Shown here in pieces: positions 1 through 12,147 of a stretch of DNA of 64,000 bases; position 1 is the stretch's first letter, and the number at the start of each line of letters is the position of its first letter. Origin of the DNA: Flammula alnicola (lineage: Eukaryota; Basidiomycota; Agaricomycetes; Agaricales; Strophariaceae); the NCBI GenBank assembly GCA_015499995.1, contig JADNRV010000030.1, positions 338,067-402,066 on the forward strand, given 5' to 3'. The position numbers and the translations under genes were made by a program. The notes under the pieces were generated by a model. That model saw only the letters and a list, made by a program, of their open reading frames with translations. It was not told the origin of the DNA and searched no databases.

Positions 1-1557
1 TGGTAGCGATCCCGCGGAGAGGTCGGACTCTATGAAAACAATTAACCGCATGATTGATCTTGAGTCCCTTGTAGGTTCGGATCAAGCCCTTTGTCAGCTG
101 CCGGTATTTATTTGTATATAGTTGCTTTCAGCAACACCTGACAAGGGGCTTGCTTCAAAGTGTCACGATTGAGGGGGTTTGGTCGCTCGCGACGCTTGAA
201 GCCATTTCCGCGCGCATTTACCTAATTATGCGCGCGTCTTTTAGTATAACATACGATACAAACATTGTACTACTCACAATCTTTTCAAATAACTTTATTC
301 TTGACCTGTGAACTGTCTAAGTAGGTGTCTTGACCCCATTTCCTTTCCTGCCTTCTAGAGAGGGTAAATCTTAAATTTGGACTGTAGCAGTTTGGCATAT
401 CATTTTTGCAGTATATATAAGGATAGATCCCGAGCCTCTTGTGAATAGAGTTTGTATTGCTGTGGCAAAGAGCTGTATAGTAGCGTTGTGATATCGTTTT
501 GCTTACAAGTCACGTGATTAGATACCCCATGAGCGCCCTTTATCCCAAGTGAGATCGATTAACGATTTTTGCAAGATTGCTCTCTATACTCAGCATATCA
601 ATGGGCTCAAAACACCACACCAACCCATATACTCCCAAAAGACAGCCACCGCGCGTAGTGCACGGTGCGCCTTGCATAGGCCTGAACGCGCGTATGTGAC
701 ACGCGTGACGCAGCTCATCACGGTGAGCCGGTCGGTCAATGGAAACACATTTCCGACGGCGGGCAGTTCTGTAACCTAAAAATGAGTATCTAGAACTTAT
801 AAAACATATAATGCGGGAGTAATGCCCAAGCGCCCCATGAATTGGTTGAAAACCTGCGATGATAAGTCAAAATTAAGAAATTTGCATGTTTCGGCCACAC
901 ATAGTGCTGTACTGTAAACAATTTTTATGTATTTTTATTTTTGAGTAGATAGACACTTGAGAATACATTTTAACTACAGTATGTACTTTGACTTTTGTTT
1001 GTGCGTCAATTTTTGAGGGAGAGCGACAGGAATAAGTAAACCCCTGATTTTGATGCATTCTGAAGCAAGCCCCTTCTGCGAAGGAGCCGCTGCTTGCGCT
1101 CGCGACCGGAGCACGTGGGCTTGCTCCGAACCTAAGTCCCTTGCATTGGTTAAGAATGTTGCTCACTATTGACAGATGTATTGAGTACTTTTCTCGGATT
1201 TGTCTTTCGAAGGGACGTTCGCGGCCTTTCACTCAAAGAGCGACTGTCGGCGACCAAACCGATCGCTCCGTTACTAACCGGTTCGAATATATTGCACGCA
1301 ATTGATAAGAGCGGGTTATACTAGAGACTAAATTTTGACAATTAGAAAGGGCCTCGCCCTGTTGACAATCTGAGTGGCACATAGAAATTTTGAAAGGAAA
1401 GTGGCCCATGCCACACAATTAATTGTTCTGTTTCGCTTGGCTTGCTGAGTCAGCGGGCCTGCATGGAGATTGGCGCTTGTGGAAAAGTCCACTGTCAGCT
1501 GTGGGGGTGGGCCGACCAACCAGCAGGCTTTGTTCTTCCCCTTGTTCCCGGACCACC
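1..1557. other. Non-coding flank with degenerate inverted repeats
   Basis: I find no convincing gene here; the open frames are short and lack domain-like composition. Two segments resemble each other in opposite orientation. Around 50-150 the sequence has AGGTTCGGATCAAGCCC and then AAGGGGCTTGCTTCA. The reverse complement of about 1055-1145 has AGGTTCGGAGCAAGCCC and then AAGGGGCTTGCTTCA. This could be a decayed inverted-repeat element. The end of the stretch should hold the promoter of the EAF-like gene. Confidence 0.5.
209..236. repeat. Perfect 9-bp inverted repeat (hairpin)
   Basis: CGCGCGCAT and ATGCGCGCG form perfect 9-bp arms around a 10-nt AT-rich spacer. It lies inside the degenerate inverted-repeat flank and has no gene next to it that would make it a terminator. 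Its role is unknown. Confidence 0.6.
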
Positions 1558-3265
1558 ATGGCAAGCTCGAGTACAGCAAGCTCATGGATGCCTTCTCAGG
1601 GACGACACCCTGTCAACATAGGCTCGTCGCTGGGCAGGGCGATCAAGAACAGAAAGCTCAAGGGCTCGCCAGCTCCTACCACGAAGCGATCGAACCTCCC
1701 CGAGCGCGATTTCTATTCGTTCAAGTGTAAGTTTTCCATGAGTTGTCACATTTGAGATAAATCTCATAGACCTCTTCTTCATTGCCAGTCAATTTCAAGG
1801 CATCATCGATCGATGCCACGAAACCTGCGTCGATAGAAATCAAGAAGGGTGCAGAGAACAGCCAGGTTCTGGCAGAATACCCCAGTACCCAGGTATGTGG
1901 GTTGTATATCTATTTCTATCACTTTACTGATCATTTCTCAGTCTGGAGAAGCTCATTCTTTTGTTGGAATAGAGCAGACTGCTAAAGATGTCGACTGTAT
2001 TCTCATCTACGACGAAGACACAGGGGTTCGTGCCTAATGTGTTCATTTACTTCCGCAACTTATAGGCTTTCTTTAGCAATATACCCTCGAAAAGCTCGAC
2101 TCCTTCGTCCTGCTCAAGTTTAATCGCAAATTAGCTGTTTCGCCTCGACCAGCTTCTCGTACGCGTTGTCCAATATCTTTCGATCTGCATAACGTTGACT
2201 TGTCAATTATTTACAGCTGCCCCCATACCCACATCCTCTTCGAACAAGGGAAAGGCAAAACAAGAATATGATAATATAGAACGCGAAATTTCAGGCGTAG
2301 ACGAAGATGCTGAAGGAGAGGCTGACGACCTCGAGGAGCTCTTGAATCAGGCTGTTGCATATCGTCGGGAAGAAGAGGAGGAGGAAGAAGAGGGTGAAGA
2401 AGTTGAGGTACCTCGTAAGCCCGTTGTGCCGCCCAAACCGCAACCTCCACCACCAAAGGCAGCTCGCCCTGTAAAACCCATGCCCAAACCCCGAGTAGAG
2501 GTCAAGGTACCACCTGTTGCTCCCCAACCGCCTCCGACGAAAGCGCAACCGCCACCACCGGCTGTTACCGCCTCCGCTGCTGCTCCCGCGCCGGCACCTC
2601 CAAAAGCAAAGCCAGCGCAACCCAAAACGAAGAAGGCAAAACCGGCGGCTCCTCCTTCGACGTCATATCCAGACGAAGAGGTTATAGAATTTGGAAAGCC
2701 TGCGAAACGGGCTCGTCCTTCACCGCCCCAGCAACCGCCTCCGGCACCCACACCGGCGGCTCCTGTCAGTCTATCATTGCCCGGTGGATCAACTCCTTCC
2801 TTTGCTCCACCACCAGCGCCTGTCTCTTCTAAACCCTCTGCATCCACCTCGCGCAATGTGCCGGCTCCTGCACCGCCGCTAGCGGTTGCGCCCTCTTCGC
2901 CACAAATGGTGCAATCCGACTCCTCAGACGACGAAGAGGACTGGGAGCAAGTGCCGACGGCCACACCTGTGATCTCCCAGCCCCAGCCGGACTACGAGCT
3001 CGCCCTTGAGGAGGACATCTTCGGAGACGGTTTCGCCGACGCCGACGCTGAAGGCGGGGAGGAGATCGATGTCAACGCGTTTGAGCAGGAGCTGAACGAG
3101 CAGATGGGGGAGTCCGACGACGACTTTTTGGCCGCCGCTGTGTCGCCCGAGCCGGAGCAGCAGCAGACGAGACAGCCGATCTCGCTCAACCGCCTGGCGT
3201 CGGGTGCTGATGCGGCGGATAGTGAGGACGATTATACGAGCAGCGAGGATAGCGATGAGGATTAG
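1558..3265 (+). CDS. EAF-family RNA polymerase II elongation cofactor
   Basis: EAF proteins bind ELL and stimulate Pol II elongation in the nucleus. Five exons join in frame: 1558-1726, 1789-1892, 1942-2025, 2077-2158 and 2217-3265, giving 495 residues. The N-terminal ~145 residues show the EAF domain pattern: an FYSFKFNFKASSID-type start, a CILIYDEDTG segment and YTLEKLDSFVLLKFNRK. The rest is low complexity: an acidic stretch, a long Pro/Ala/Lys-rich region that should be disordered, and an acidic Ser/Asp C-terminus. The start at 1558 was chosen because CCACCATGG is a strong eukaryotic context and the frame runs straight into the EAF domain. It is longer than animal EAF proteins because of the disordered tail. 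It converges on the Rds1-like gene. Identity is by recognition, without alignment. Confidence 0.8.
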
Positions 3266-4182
3266 ATTGGGTAGAGCGCAGACGGACAAGCGCGCAGACA
3301 AGGGCTTCTTTTTGGCATGGATCAAGACACTCTGCTTTTCTTGCAATTTATCAAACTTATTTATGGAGGAACTATCGTCGTTTTTTATATATCTACATCG
3401 TACACATACCTGTATTACATACCCTTCGCATTCCTTCGGAATTGCAAAAATTATATTTAATAAACATCGTTCAGACTTCAAGGATGCAAAATGTTTACTA
3501 TACTGGTGGGTCTCATGGAAATGAGTCGGTGTCTTTCGACGATGGATGAGCAGACAATACGATGGTACTACTACTAGTACTAGTGTTTTGGTTTTTTTTT
3601 GGAACCAACGATTGCGATTTCAATATATCTACAGTACACTGCAAAAAAAGTGTCACTACTACAGTATGCGATAGACAAAGAAAAGATCAAAATGGTAATA
3701 AGCAACCTCCCCAGGTGATGTGCCAAAATTGTTATTGGTGGACAAGAAAGAAAGAAAAAGTGGGGGAGAACGAAATGGCGAAAGCGAATAAAAAGGTATC
3801 CAAAAAAAAAAGGCGAGCAGGCAGGATTTTAATTACACCGAAAGGACACCATGAAAAAGACGCGACGCTAGGTCGAATCGTTCCAGGGCGTCAATCCGGT
3901 AAACCCTGGGTCGAAAGGCAGAAAACGAACAGCAACAAAAATGCAAAAAAGAGCTTCATCCATGAAGGTCTGTAGAAAAACATACAAAGTCCAATTAACA
4001 GCCCCCCCTCCCGCTGCTTCGTGCGTTAACTTGTGGTATCGAGTTGAAAGTCCAAAATGAAGGTTGTATCCAGTGCGCCTTGAAGAAAAGAACCAAATTG
4101 CGTTGATCTAGATGTGTTAGTTGAGTGTCCGTTATCCTCATTAGAAATTTTGGTATGAAGTAGCGCGGGTGGGATGGACGAA
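3266..4182. other. Intergenic region between convergent genes
   Basis: About 0.9 kb separates the stop codons of the EAF-like and Rds1-like genes. It is AT-rich with A-runs near 3640-3820 and should contain both 3' UTRs. I see no further gene. Confidence 0.6.
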
Positions 4183-5665
4183 TTAGATGCCAGTCCAGCC
4201 GTCGACGGTGATGGACCCATCTGCCGACGGGCCGACGAAGGTGTTGGGGCCTCCTGGCGTTGAGCTCGCCGAAGATGCGCTGGCGGTGCTCGAGCTGGAC
4301 GGCGAGGAAGAGCCGCTGGCGGGAGAAGCCAACGCCGACCCAGATGATGAGCTGGACGCAGTGGAAACAGCAGCGGTAGAAGCAGCGGTGGCCGCTGAAG
4401 CAGAGCCGATGATGGCCGACTCCTGAGCGGGGGAGATGGTCTGGGTGGAGGTGCTAGCAACTGCACCGCCAGCGGGGATGCGGGCGAGCTGGCCGAGCAT
4501 GTCAGGCTGGGTGTCGATGAAGGCCATGGTAGGGCCGGCAACGAGCTGGGTGGTCGCACGATCACGGACGTTGTTCAGCAGGGGCTGACCATCGGAGGTG
4601 ACGAAGATCGCGACGGGGCCGTTGATGCCGCTGGGAACGACGCAGTTGTTGAATGGGAGAGGGATGGACGCGAATTGGCCACCGATCAACATTTGGCAGA
4701 AGAATTTCTAGAAATCAGAATAGGGTGTTAGATTTGTTCTTCCGGGTAACTGAGAAACAAAGCTTACGGAAGTGTCGTTAGCGCTGGTGATGGCAGGGCT
4801 AGAGAAAGAGAGCTGGGTTCCTGGGCCAACGGATCCGGTGTTGTTGATCGAAAGACCGGGATTTGCTGAAAGATTTTTTTTAAATTCAAAAAATGAAAGG
4901 TTTTTCGAGTATCAACATACCTGGGATTCCAAGATCACAAGCACCATCGAAGAACGGACCGGCAAGGGCAAGGACTTCACTTGGGGTAAGAGCAATATCG
5001 AAGGCAGAAGGGATAGCAGTTCCAGTGCTTGACAAGACATTAAGGATCGTTTGATGACGAGCCTCGACAGTTAGAATCGAGGCGGCGGAATCAAGGAGGA
5101 CAGGATCATTCAGGAGAGTAGCACCACCAAGGTAGGCGCCAACACCGACCGACTCCACTACTCGCGCTGTCGCAGCCATGGTGGCAACATCTGTGAGAGC
5201 CGAATTGAAGTTGAACTTGCAACTTGTGATCGGCGTCGCGCCATTTGCCTTCAAAGCGGCCTAAAGACAGGGTCAAAAACTAAGTTACGACCAAAATATC
5301 GAAGCAAAAAGCTTTGCGTACCTGGAGCACAGATGAGTGCGTGGACTCGTCACTCTGAATAGTGGTGAATTGCTGGATAGCAACCTGACTGGACGAGAAC
5401 CCAGCGCTGACGAAGTCGCTGTCTTGGAATTTAGCAAGAGCCTGCTGATAGAATCCCGCCTCAAGTTGTTCAAGGACATCAGCAAATTCTGGAGGTTGTC
5501 TCAGTATTGGTTTCAGGCTGCGCAACAAATTTGACGATACTTACGGAAGACCAGAACGTCTGCAGTCACATCTACTGCTCGTTTCCCATAAACCCTGGCG
5601 GGGGCTGCGGAGGCCAAAAGAGGGAACGCGGCGACGAGAGCGACCAAAGATGGAGAGAAATGCAT
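4183..5665 (-). CDS. Secreted Rds1-type ferritin-like domain protein
   Basis: The family (Rds1 stress-response protein, ferritin-like fold) is common in filamentous fungi; its biochemical role is not well defined. Five exons on the minus strand join in frame: 5665-5545, 5488-5322, 5260-4921, 4865-4768 and 4707-4183, giving 416 residues. The start gives a clear signal peptide (MHFSPSLVALVAAFPLLASA) followed by a possible Kex2-type KR site. The middle carries the helical ferritin-like core, with segments such as ADVLEQLEAGFYQQAL, SDESTHSSVLQ and SILTVEARHQTIL; the Glu/His residues in ESTH and EARH are typical of this domain. The last ~90 residues are Ser/Ala-rich and probably O-glycosylated. 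There is no hydrophobic C-terminal tail, so a GPI anchor is unlikely. Confidence 0.85.
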
Positions 5666-7045
5666 TTTCGTTTATGTGAAAAGTTTTGCTGCCAGAGAGA
5701 AAAGCCTGCTTAAAAGAGTGTGTAAAGAATGATCGAAAATGGAGCAAGCCAAAAGAACAGGGGATGCAGCCGGGCAAGCCCAAAAAAAACAACTAGAAAA
5801 ATGGTTCAGCGCTTGTTCGATGGCGGTAAAGGGTCACGGGCATACCTAGGGCACGGGGAGGAAGAAAAGAAAGACGAAGAGGTGGTAAATGGACATGATG
5901 GCGACGAGCATCAGAGTATTTGTACTGTTCCAAACATAGGGTGACCCGACCGATTGGGTTATGTCTCTGCAATCTGATTGGGTTCGGTCAGTGCGGATAT
6001 CGTCAAGCATTGCCATAGGAATGGGATGTCCGTCAAATCCAGACACGCACTCGTCTCTTGGCTTGGCTATGGTGAGCTCCCGGCACCTGTTTGTCTTCCT
6101 CGAATCTCAGCATCGGCTTCCTCGTTTTCGAGAGCTTGTCCAGAAATAAAGAAGGCGTTGACTCGGCCTGGAGGCCTTGCATTTCCATAAGCACCGCAGC
6201 GAGCTTTACCATTCATTGGGGACATCTTCGAGCAGAGCGACATCTATTGAGCCTTTCTGCTTTCTGCGATTTGCATCAAGACCGTTTGTAAATATCTCCT
6301 CTCTGGGGTTTGGATTTTAGAAGAACTGCTCGTACAGGGAAATCACAGAAAAAGACTTTCCCACCAACAAGTCGACATATTTCTCGCTGAAAGTTGCTTT
6401 GGGGGCCTGTTCCATCAGAGGAGATCATGATGCCTACATTATCAGATTAGGGTGCTATTCTATCAGATTATGTAAGTAAGTAGAGAGCTATTTCTGGATG
6501 ACAGCATCTTTCAGTGGTGACCGTGAGGTTCGTTATGTGCGGCCTGAATGTGGGTCCGTATCGACATGCCCAATTGGCCTGCGCAGGATATTTCTAGACC
6601 CTTGCCGCCAGAGCAACTTAATCTCTCGACAGCCGTAAAACTCATGTTTCCGTATGGCTGCCTCATGTCCGAATGAGCCAGTAGTACTGGCTCGCATCCT
6701 CTGCAAGTGGTGAACGCGATAAGCTAATCATCACGACGAGGCAGAATCAGTCGCGTTGTCATAGGTATATTCCCGACCCGGTCCCTTGGTCCCCAACCAA
6801 TTAAACCGCCTCTCTGCTTTGATTTATCAGCGTATTGCATAGGAATGATCAACACTATCAACACGAAGGAGGATCAACAAGTCCGTTGAAATACTTCCAC
6901 TAGAGTCCGAGAAAGCCATTGTACGGCCAGTGGTATCATTACCCAATGGTACGGTACCACGACGTGCTTGATGATACCAACTGTCACCTTCAACCCATCC
7001 ACGTTTAAACAAACATGATAGATAAGCTAGGCATTTTCAAAGAAA
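5666..7045. other. Intergenic region upstream of the Rds1-like gene
   Basis: About 1.4 kb without a supported gene. It lies between the start of the Rds1-like gene and the stop of the carboxypeptidase gene, both on the minus strand, and should hold the Rds1-like promoter and the carboxypeptidase 3' UTR. Confidence 0.6.
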
Positions 7046-9480
7046 TCACAGATTCTTCTGCGCTAACCATCTCGATACCATAGCCAGCGACTCTGCGGGC
7101 TTATCGTGCGGGACGTAGCGACGGCCAAAAAAATCGTCAGCACCAAAGACCCAAAGAAATTATTAAAAAAACACTCATCATATGACCGGCTCCTCTAATA
7201 GCAGCGAAAGTGAGCAACGGCGTCTCCTTAACCTCCCCGGCCTTCTCGCCTCCAAGACTCCAATCACGCCACTCCTCAGCAGCGTACGCCGCCTGCCCAC
7301 TCCACTCAAGCTTATCGACCCACAACTTATTCGCGACCCAATTGCACTGCCAGTCGTACGTCCCCGCGTAGATGAGGATGCGCACGCCTCTATCGAGGAG
7401 GTTCGCGACATAGTCCTGTGTGTGCACGGCCCATTTGTCCATGTGCGCGTTGAAGTTGCCGCCTACGGTCGAGGAGCAGGAAGAGAAATTGTACGGCGTC
7501 TCGACACCCAAAAGCTCGCGCGTTTCCGGGAGGTCGAGGTAGGCTTTTATGATGCCGTTTTCTCTGTAGCAGAGCTCGCCTTCACAGGGCTGAAGAGAGC
7601 AAAAAAAGAATACAGATTGAGTATGTGGCGTGCACAGTTGGAGGTAACACTCACCTTCGAGATATCATACACATTTCTCCCTGAGTATAATCAAACAATC
7701 AGAAATGATATAAGATCACAGGTCCACATCCCGTGCGTCACCGCAAGTAGTAGCACTGAGCGTTTTGGCTCACCTGTGCTCCACATACCCGTGGACAGCT
7801 CGTCATCACAAAAGTTGACAGCTGCCCGACAGTTCATGGAGTCAAACTGGTCGATGCAAGACGCCCGCATGGCCTTCTGACACCGTGGAAGCTAGAGTGA
7901 TCCGGGATTGGTTTTAAAATATTGAGAGTAAATTTGATGCGCATGATCATGTCGTTGGTCGAATCAATATAAGATCATGATTAACGGATGATTGTTCGGA
8001 GTTGTCGATGGTTGTCTTGCGTGAGTGAGCTGGTCCAAGGTGGAGACAATTTCATGGGAAACTGCTTACCGCGATCTTCATCCGGACGCAGGTGGATATG
8101 GATTGGAAAGGCACGGATAGCGACGCGGTGCTACATTCGACTTCGTAACGACCGGCGTACAGTCTTTTAAATTTCGTGGGAAATGCGGCGGATAGTCAGC
8201 CTCAGCGCCTATTTATTTAATTTCAGGGAAGTGGAGCAGTGAACGCACGTAGATATGTCGGTGATGCCGTTGCCAATGAGGACGCTTTGGAGGTTGATAG
8301 TCGGACGTCCTTCTAGTAATGCGATTTGGTTTTGGTCAAATATCTCACTTGCGAACACAGGAAGATATCGGCCCTAGAGAGGACGTGTGTCAAATTAGTA
8401 CCAGTGAAAGTAGAAACGAAAGACACACCCCGTACGATTCTCCAGAAAGATGGAATGGTCTTCCAGAAAATTGCTTGAACGTGTCAAAGAAAATAGAAAT
8501 AAAAGCGTGGATGTTCTTGGCGGCGTCTTCTGTCGTCTCGACGGTTTCGCCAAAGTCTGCGTAGGAGAACCCGACCCCAACGCTGGGAACGTAACACTGT
8601 CGGACATTTTGAGGCAATAAAGTGGAGAAACACTTACGGTTGATCTAAGAAAAAGATGTTGGCTTCTTGATTCCACGAATATGGGTTCCAAACTGTGCCA
8701 TTGGACGATAAATTTTGCATGTCAATACTGCAGGGCCCTTCAAAAATAAGAAGTGAACGTTCTGATTATTGCGTGTCAATTTTATTCTTTTGCTCACCGA
8801 GTTCCATGAGAAGTCCCATCGAGGAAGAACATCCTGGACCTGTAGAAGCACCATATTTCTGATCGGGGAACGCTTGCTGCTTGACCACCGAGCACACGAA
8901 CCTCCGTTAATCCACATCATAACGTCGTCTGAGGAACAGAGGGTCAATAAGTGGAGTCGGCATCCAGGAGACGAGGCATACCTTTCTCAGGGTCCCGTCG
9001 GCTCTCGAAGAAATAGAAGAACATATGTTTAGCACCAGCGTCGACATCGAGGTACCCTGTATACACACTAATGAAAAGGGGTGAATGCGTTCAGCTACTG
9101 TGTAAATCACGATGGCGATGGATGAAGGAAGCCTGTGTATGGGAATATGGAGGCCTATAGACAGAACCTGTTCTCACTTACTTGACTGTGGGGTCACAGA
9201 AGTGGCTCTTTTTCATGCGAACGCGGTGATTGGGGAAGCTCGGGTGGGAGAGGGCAGTGAATTCTCCCGAGCTAATCGACGAGAGGTGAAGAGACTGATT
9301 CTGAGATGCATTGTACGCGTGTGCGCCACTGGGAAGGGCCGTCGTTGGAACCGTGGAAGCCTGAACATTCTTGAACACGACCTGTCTCCCAGATCCATAG
9401 TACGTGTCGAGCGAAGCAAGAGACGCAGTCACCACCGCCCACAGAAAGATGAAAACCCAAGCGATCCTCTGCGTGAACAT
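7046..9480 (-). CDS. Secreted serine carboxypeptidase (peptidase family S10)
   Basis: S10 enzymes remove C-terminal residues from peptides in the vacuole or outside the cell. The start at 9480 gives a signal peptide (MFTQRIAWVFIFLWAVVTAS); an in-frame ATG lies 13 codons upstream. Family landmarks appear in order: WINGG followed across an intron by GPGCSSSMGLLMELG, a VGFSYA segment, the nucleophile in GESYG near 8435, the catalytic Asp in LIYAGTYDWQCNW near 7360, and the catalytic His in GAGHM near 7180. There are many short introns. The last exon, 7114-7046, reads VPHDKPAESLAMVSRWLAQKNL, matching the family C-terminus, but it joins GAGHM only if the intron at 7115-7178 is AT-AC instead of GT-AG. 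The family call is firm; individual exon borders are less certain. Confidence 0.88.
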
Positions 9481-9897
9481 GACGGTTGAAGATAACGCTA
9501 TCGACGCGAAGCTTCCCACAGGACTTGCGGCATAATATTACGAGCTCGCGATATCATGCGTTGAGCAAAGGGTCGTGGCAAAAAGTTCGGGTGTCCTACA
9601 GCCGCTCACGGGCCGGACGAGAGCGGCAACTGCAAGTCAACTGGCAAGGCAACCTCAATAAGCGTGCTACTTTAAATTCGAGTCTCTGAAGATACGGGAG
9701 ACAATAATGCAGCTGCAGGACCGGTTACTAACTGGCTTGTCGTGGATCGCTTCGCGACGAAATTGTGCTTGCCGGACAAGGTGGGGAGACGAGGCGGAAG
9801 ACCTTCAATCGCGTGAGCATCGGATGTTTCTGGAACTTATAGCTTGGGTGGAATAATTTTGCTCGGAACCAGGAGTCTTGTAGGAGTCCCAAAATAT

Positions 9898-11877
9898 GTT
9901 TCTACCCCCTGTAGTCTTTGATTCAACCCGGGTTTACTAAGTGCTGATCATCCAGACCAAAATGTACTGAGACACCCCCCATTTTTTAATATCTAAAGTA
10001 CTGATACAACATTTTTATAAGTCTGATCTACATGGTTTTATTGTACTGAGACACCCTGGATTTTAGTGACTCTGGATCCAACCCCCTTTATAAAAGTGCA
10101 GAATCAATATTTTATAAGTGCTGAATCAACTATTCTGGATGTCCTGACCCAACCCAGGAAATTCAATGTATTGAAAGTCCTGAGTCAACCTGGACTTTAA
10201 TATCTCAAACTACTGAGTCAACCTGGACTTTAGCCTAAAAAGTCTTAAGTCAACCCAGACTTTGTATAATAAAAGTATTGAGTCAACCTGGATTTTTGGT
10301 GTATTGAAGTACTGATTCAACCCTGCATTTCTTACTTATTATATTTGGAATATAACCATTGATTCTCTTTGATCAATTGTAGATAAGCTACATCTTGGCC
10401 ACATACCACCACTAGCCTTTGTTGACTCTGCTTATTCTACTTTACTATGCCACCAAAGCAATCAGGTCTCCATTATGCTACTGTACGCTTAGTCTGTAAC
10501 TGAAGAGAAAGCTGGTTCTTGTTGAAATGAATGAGTCACTATCGTTTACTTGGGTTTGAGCAGGTGTGATGAATCTTCGTACAGATTCCATTCTGGATTC
10601 TATATTTATCTTTCTAAATTTATGGCTTGTCTAAATCTTATTCCTAGTATAGTTTCTAACTTTTCTGAATCTCTTCCACTTTTCCAGTCATCCTCCTTTC
10701 CTCGTTGTCATCCTTCTATTTATTCCAGTCATCCTCCTATTCATTTATTCTATATAAACCCCGTAGTTCTTAGGTATTTTCTCCGTAGAGTCAACACATT
10801 GCATTGACTTCCCAATCCATTCCAGTTTTCCTCCATTTGGATTTAGTTCCTTACAGCAGGGACCCTTGCAAACACGTGAGGATTTCATTTCTCATTTGCC
10901 TAGTTAAATAGTACATGCTCAGTACCAGTAGCTATGAATAAATGGGGCCTGCTTGACAAGAATCAGCTGAAAATAAGAACAGGTATACCGTATCTAAGGC
11001 TGCGAACACCCAAATCAATGTTTAGTTGACTTAGTTTGTCCAAGGTGAGGATAATAGTTTTATAATATTGATACCTACTTGCGATCAAAGAAGGTTCCTA
11101 ACTATATAATGGCTTGGACAAGGTCTGAAGCATGAATCTCAAATGAATGAGAATAAAATAAGTTGAACATGTGCACATGCATGCACAGTGTAATCTGCCA
11201 TTGAGAGAGTACAATGTTTTATTCACATGTTGAAGTATAAACCAATTTATTAAATTGACTAGTGTAGACCTGTGAATCGGAGTACAAATGTGCCACAGCC
11301 AATCAAAACAGTTCTTTGTCTTGTGGAAAAGAGTCTGAGCTCTTTTATTATAAAAGATAGTACTGGTATCCTAATCTTACACTACATAGTCTATGACCCA
11401 TGATCTGGGACTCTAATACATCTTTAAGTAGGCTTGTAATCAGAAGTTTAGATAGCTAGACAAGAAAGATTGAGTCAGTACTACAAAAAATAAAATATCA
11501 GGGTTGATTCAGTAGTCAGATATGGAAAAGAGGGGTTGATTCAGAATATGTAATTCAGGGTTATATCAGGAGATGCAATAAATAAAATACCAGGGTTGAT
11601 TCAGTAGTTAGATATAGAAAAGAGGGGTTGATTCAGAACATGTAATTCAGGGTTATATCAGGAGAAGCATTCTAGTTGAATCAGTAGTTCAATATTGCTG
11701 GAATTGAACTTCAAAAAGCAGGGTTGATTCAGAACATCATATAACAGGGGTTAGCCTTGTAGTTTTATTAAAGTTGGATCAGTACTTAATATTTAGTTGT
11801 ATCAGTACTTATATTTCGGGGGTTGATTCAGCAGTCATTAAAGGGGGGTTTAATCAAAGACTACAGGGGGTAGAAAC
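9898..11877. mobile_element. Non-autonomous TIR DNA transposon-like element
   Basis: The two ends are inverted copies of one sequence: GTTTCTACCCCCTGTAGTCT and onward at 9898-9923, and its reverse complement at 11852-11877. The identical part is 26 bp and continues with mismatches to about 36 bp. The left subterminal ~450 bp holds many variants of TGAnTCAACCTGGAcTTt and the right ~450 bp holds the inverted form GGGTTGATTCAG. The interior (about 10330-11450) is AT-rich and has no transposase. I could not define a clean target-site duplication: the left flank reads AAATAT and the right flank CCATC. It appears to be a deletion derivative mobilised in trans; the superfamily is not determined. Confidence 0.7.
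11489..11666. repeat. Two direct ~86-bp repeat units inside the TIR element
   Basis: Two near-identical units begin at about 11489 and 11581 (period 92). Each contains CAGGGTTGATTCAGTAGT, AAAAGAGGGGTTGATTCAGAA and GGGTTATATCAGGAGA, with only a few substitutions between copies. They extend the right subterminal array of the element. Confidence 0.8.
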
Positions 11878-12147
11878 CCATCTTGCGACCAGAACGTTAG
11901 TACTTCAAGGTCAAGTTCAAGAGACGCGTCGGGGCCAGGTGATGGAATAGGGAAATTCTTTCCCACGCATCCTCGAGGAGTGTGGGAAACTCCCGAGAAA
12001 TTTCTTCATCCACAGAAAAGTGCAGGCATCGAAAGGTCTGCTCATCGTTGACGCCGTCCGTGGCGGTATACCCACAATTTTCTGTCTCTCATCTTCTAAT
12101 TTCCATATACACTCCTCTACCCCATCTCCCCATCCTCACCTCTAAAA
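11878..12147. promoter_or_regulatory. Probable NOP58 promoter and 5' UTR
   Basis: 270 bp separate the TIR element from the NOP58 start codon. The last ~60 bp are pyrimidine-rich (CTCTACCCCATCTCCCCATC), a layout often seen just upstream of fungal housekeeping starts. The transposon boundary therefore lies very close to an essential gene. Confidence 0.4.

Noticed and set aside
1276..1290. GGTTCGAAT as a tRNA B-box
   Set aside because: No matching T-stem, anticodon stem or acceptor stem can be folded around it.
2347..2964. Long minus-strand open frame opposite the EAF-like gene
   Set aside because: It is a shadow of the GC-rich Pro/Ala-rich coding strand; Gly/Ala-rich composition and no splice or domain support.
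7182..7880. 232-codon plus-strand frame opposite the carboxypeptidase
   Set aside because: It is antisense to the catalytic Asp and His exons, which have firm family evidence.
10550..10807. 85-codon frame inside the TIR element as a possible transposase
   Set aside because: Too short, low complexity and without any DDE or zinc-finger pattern.
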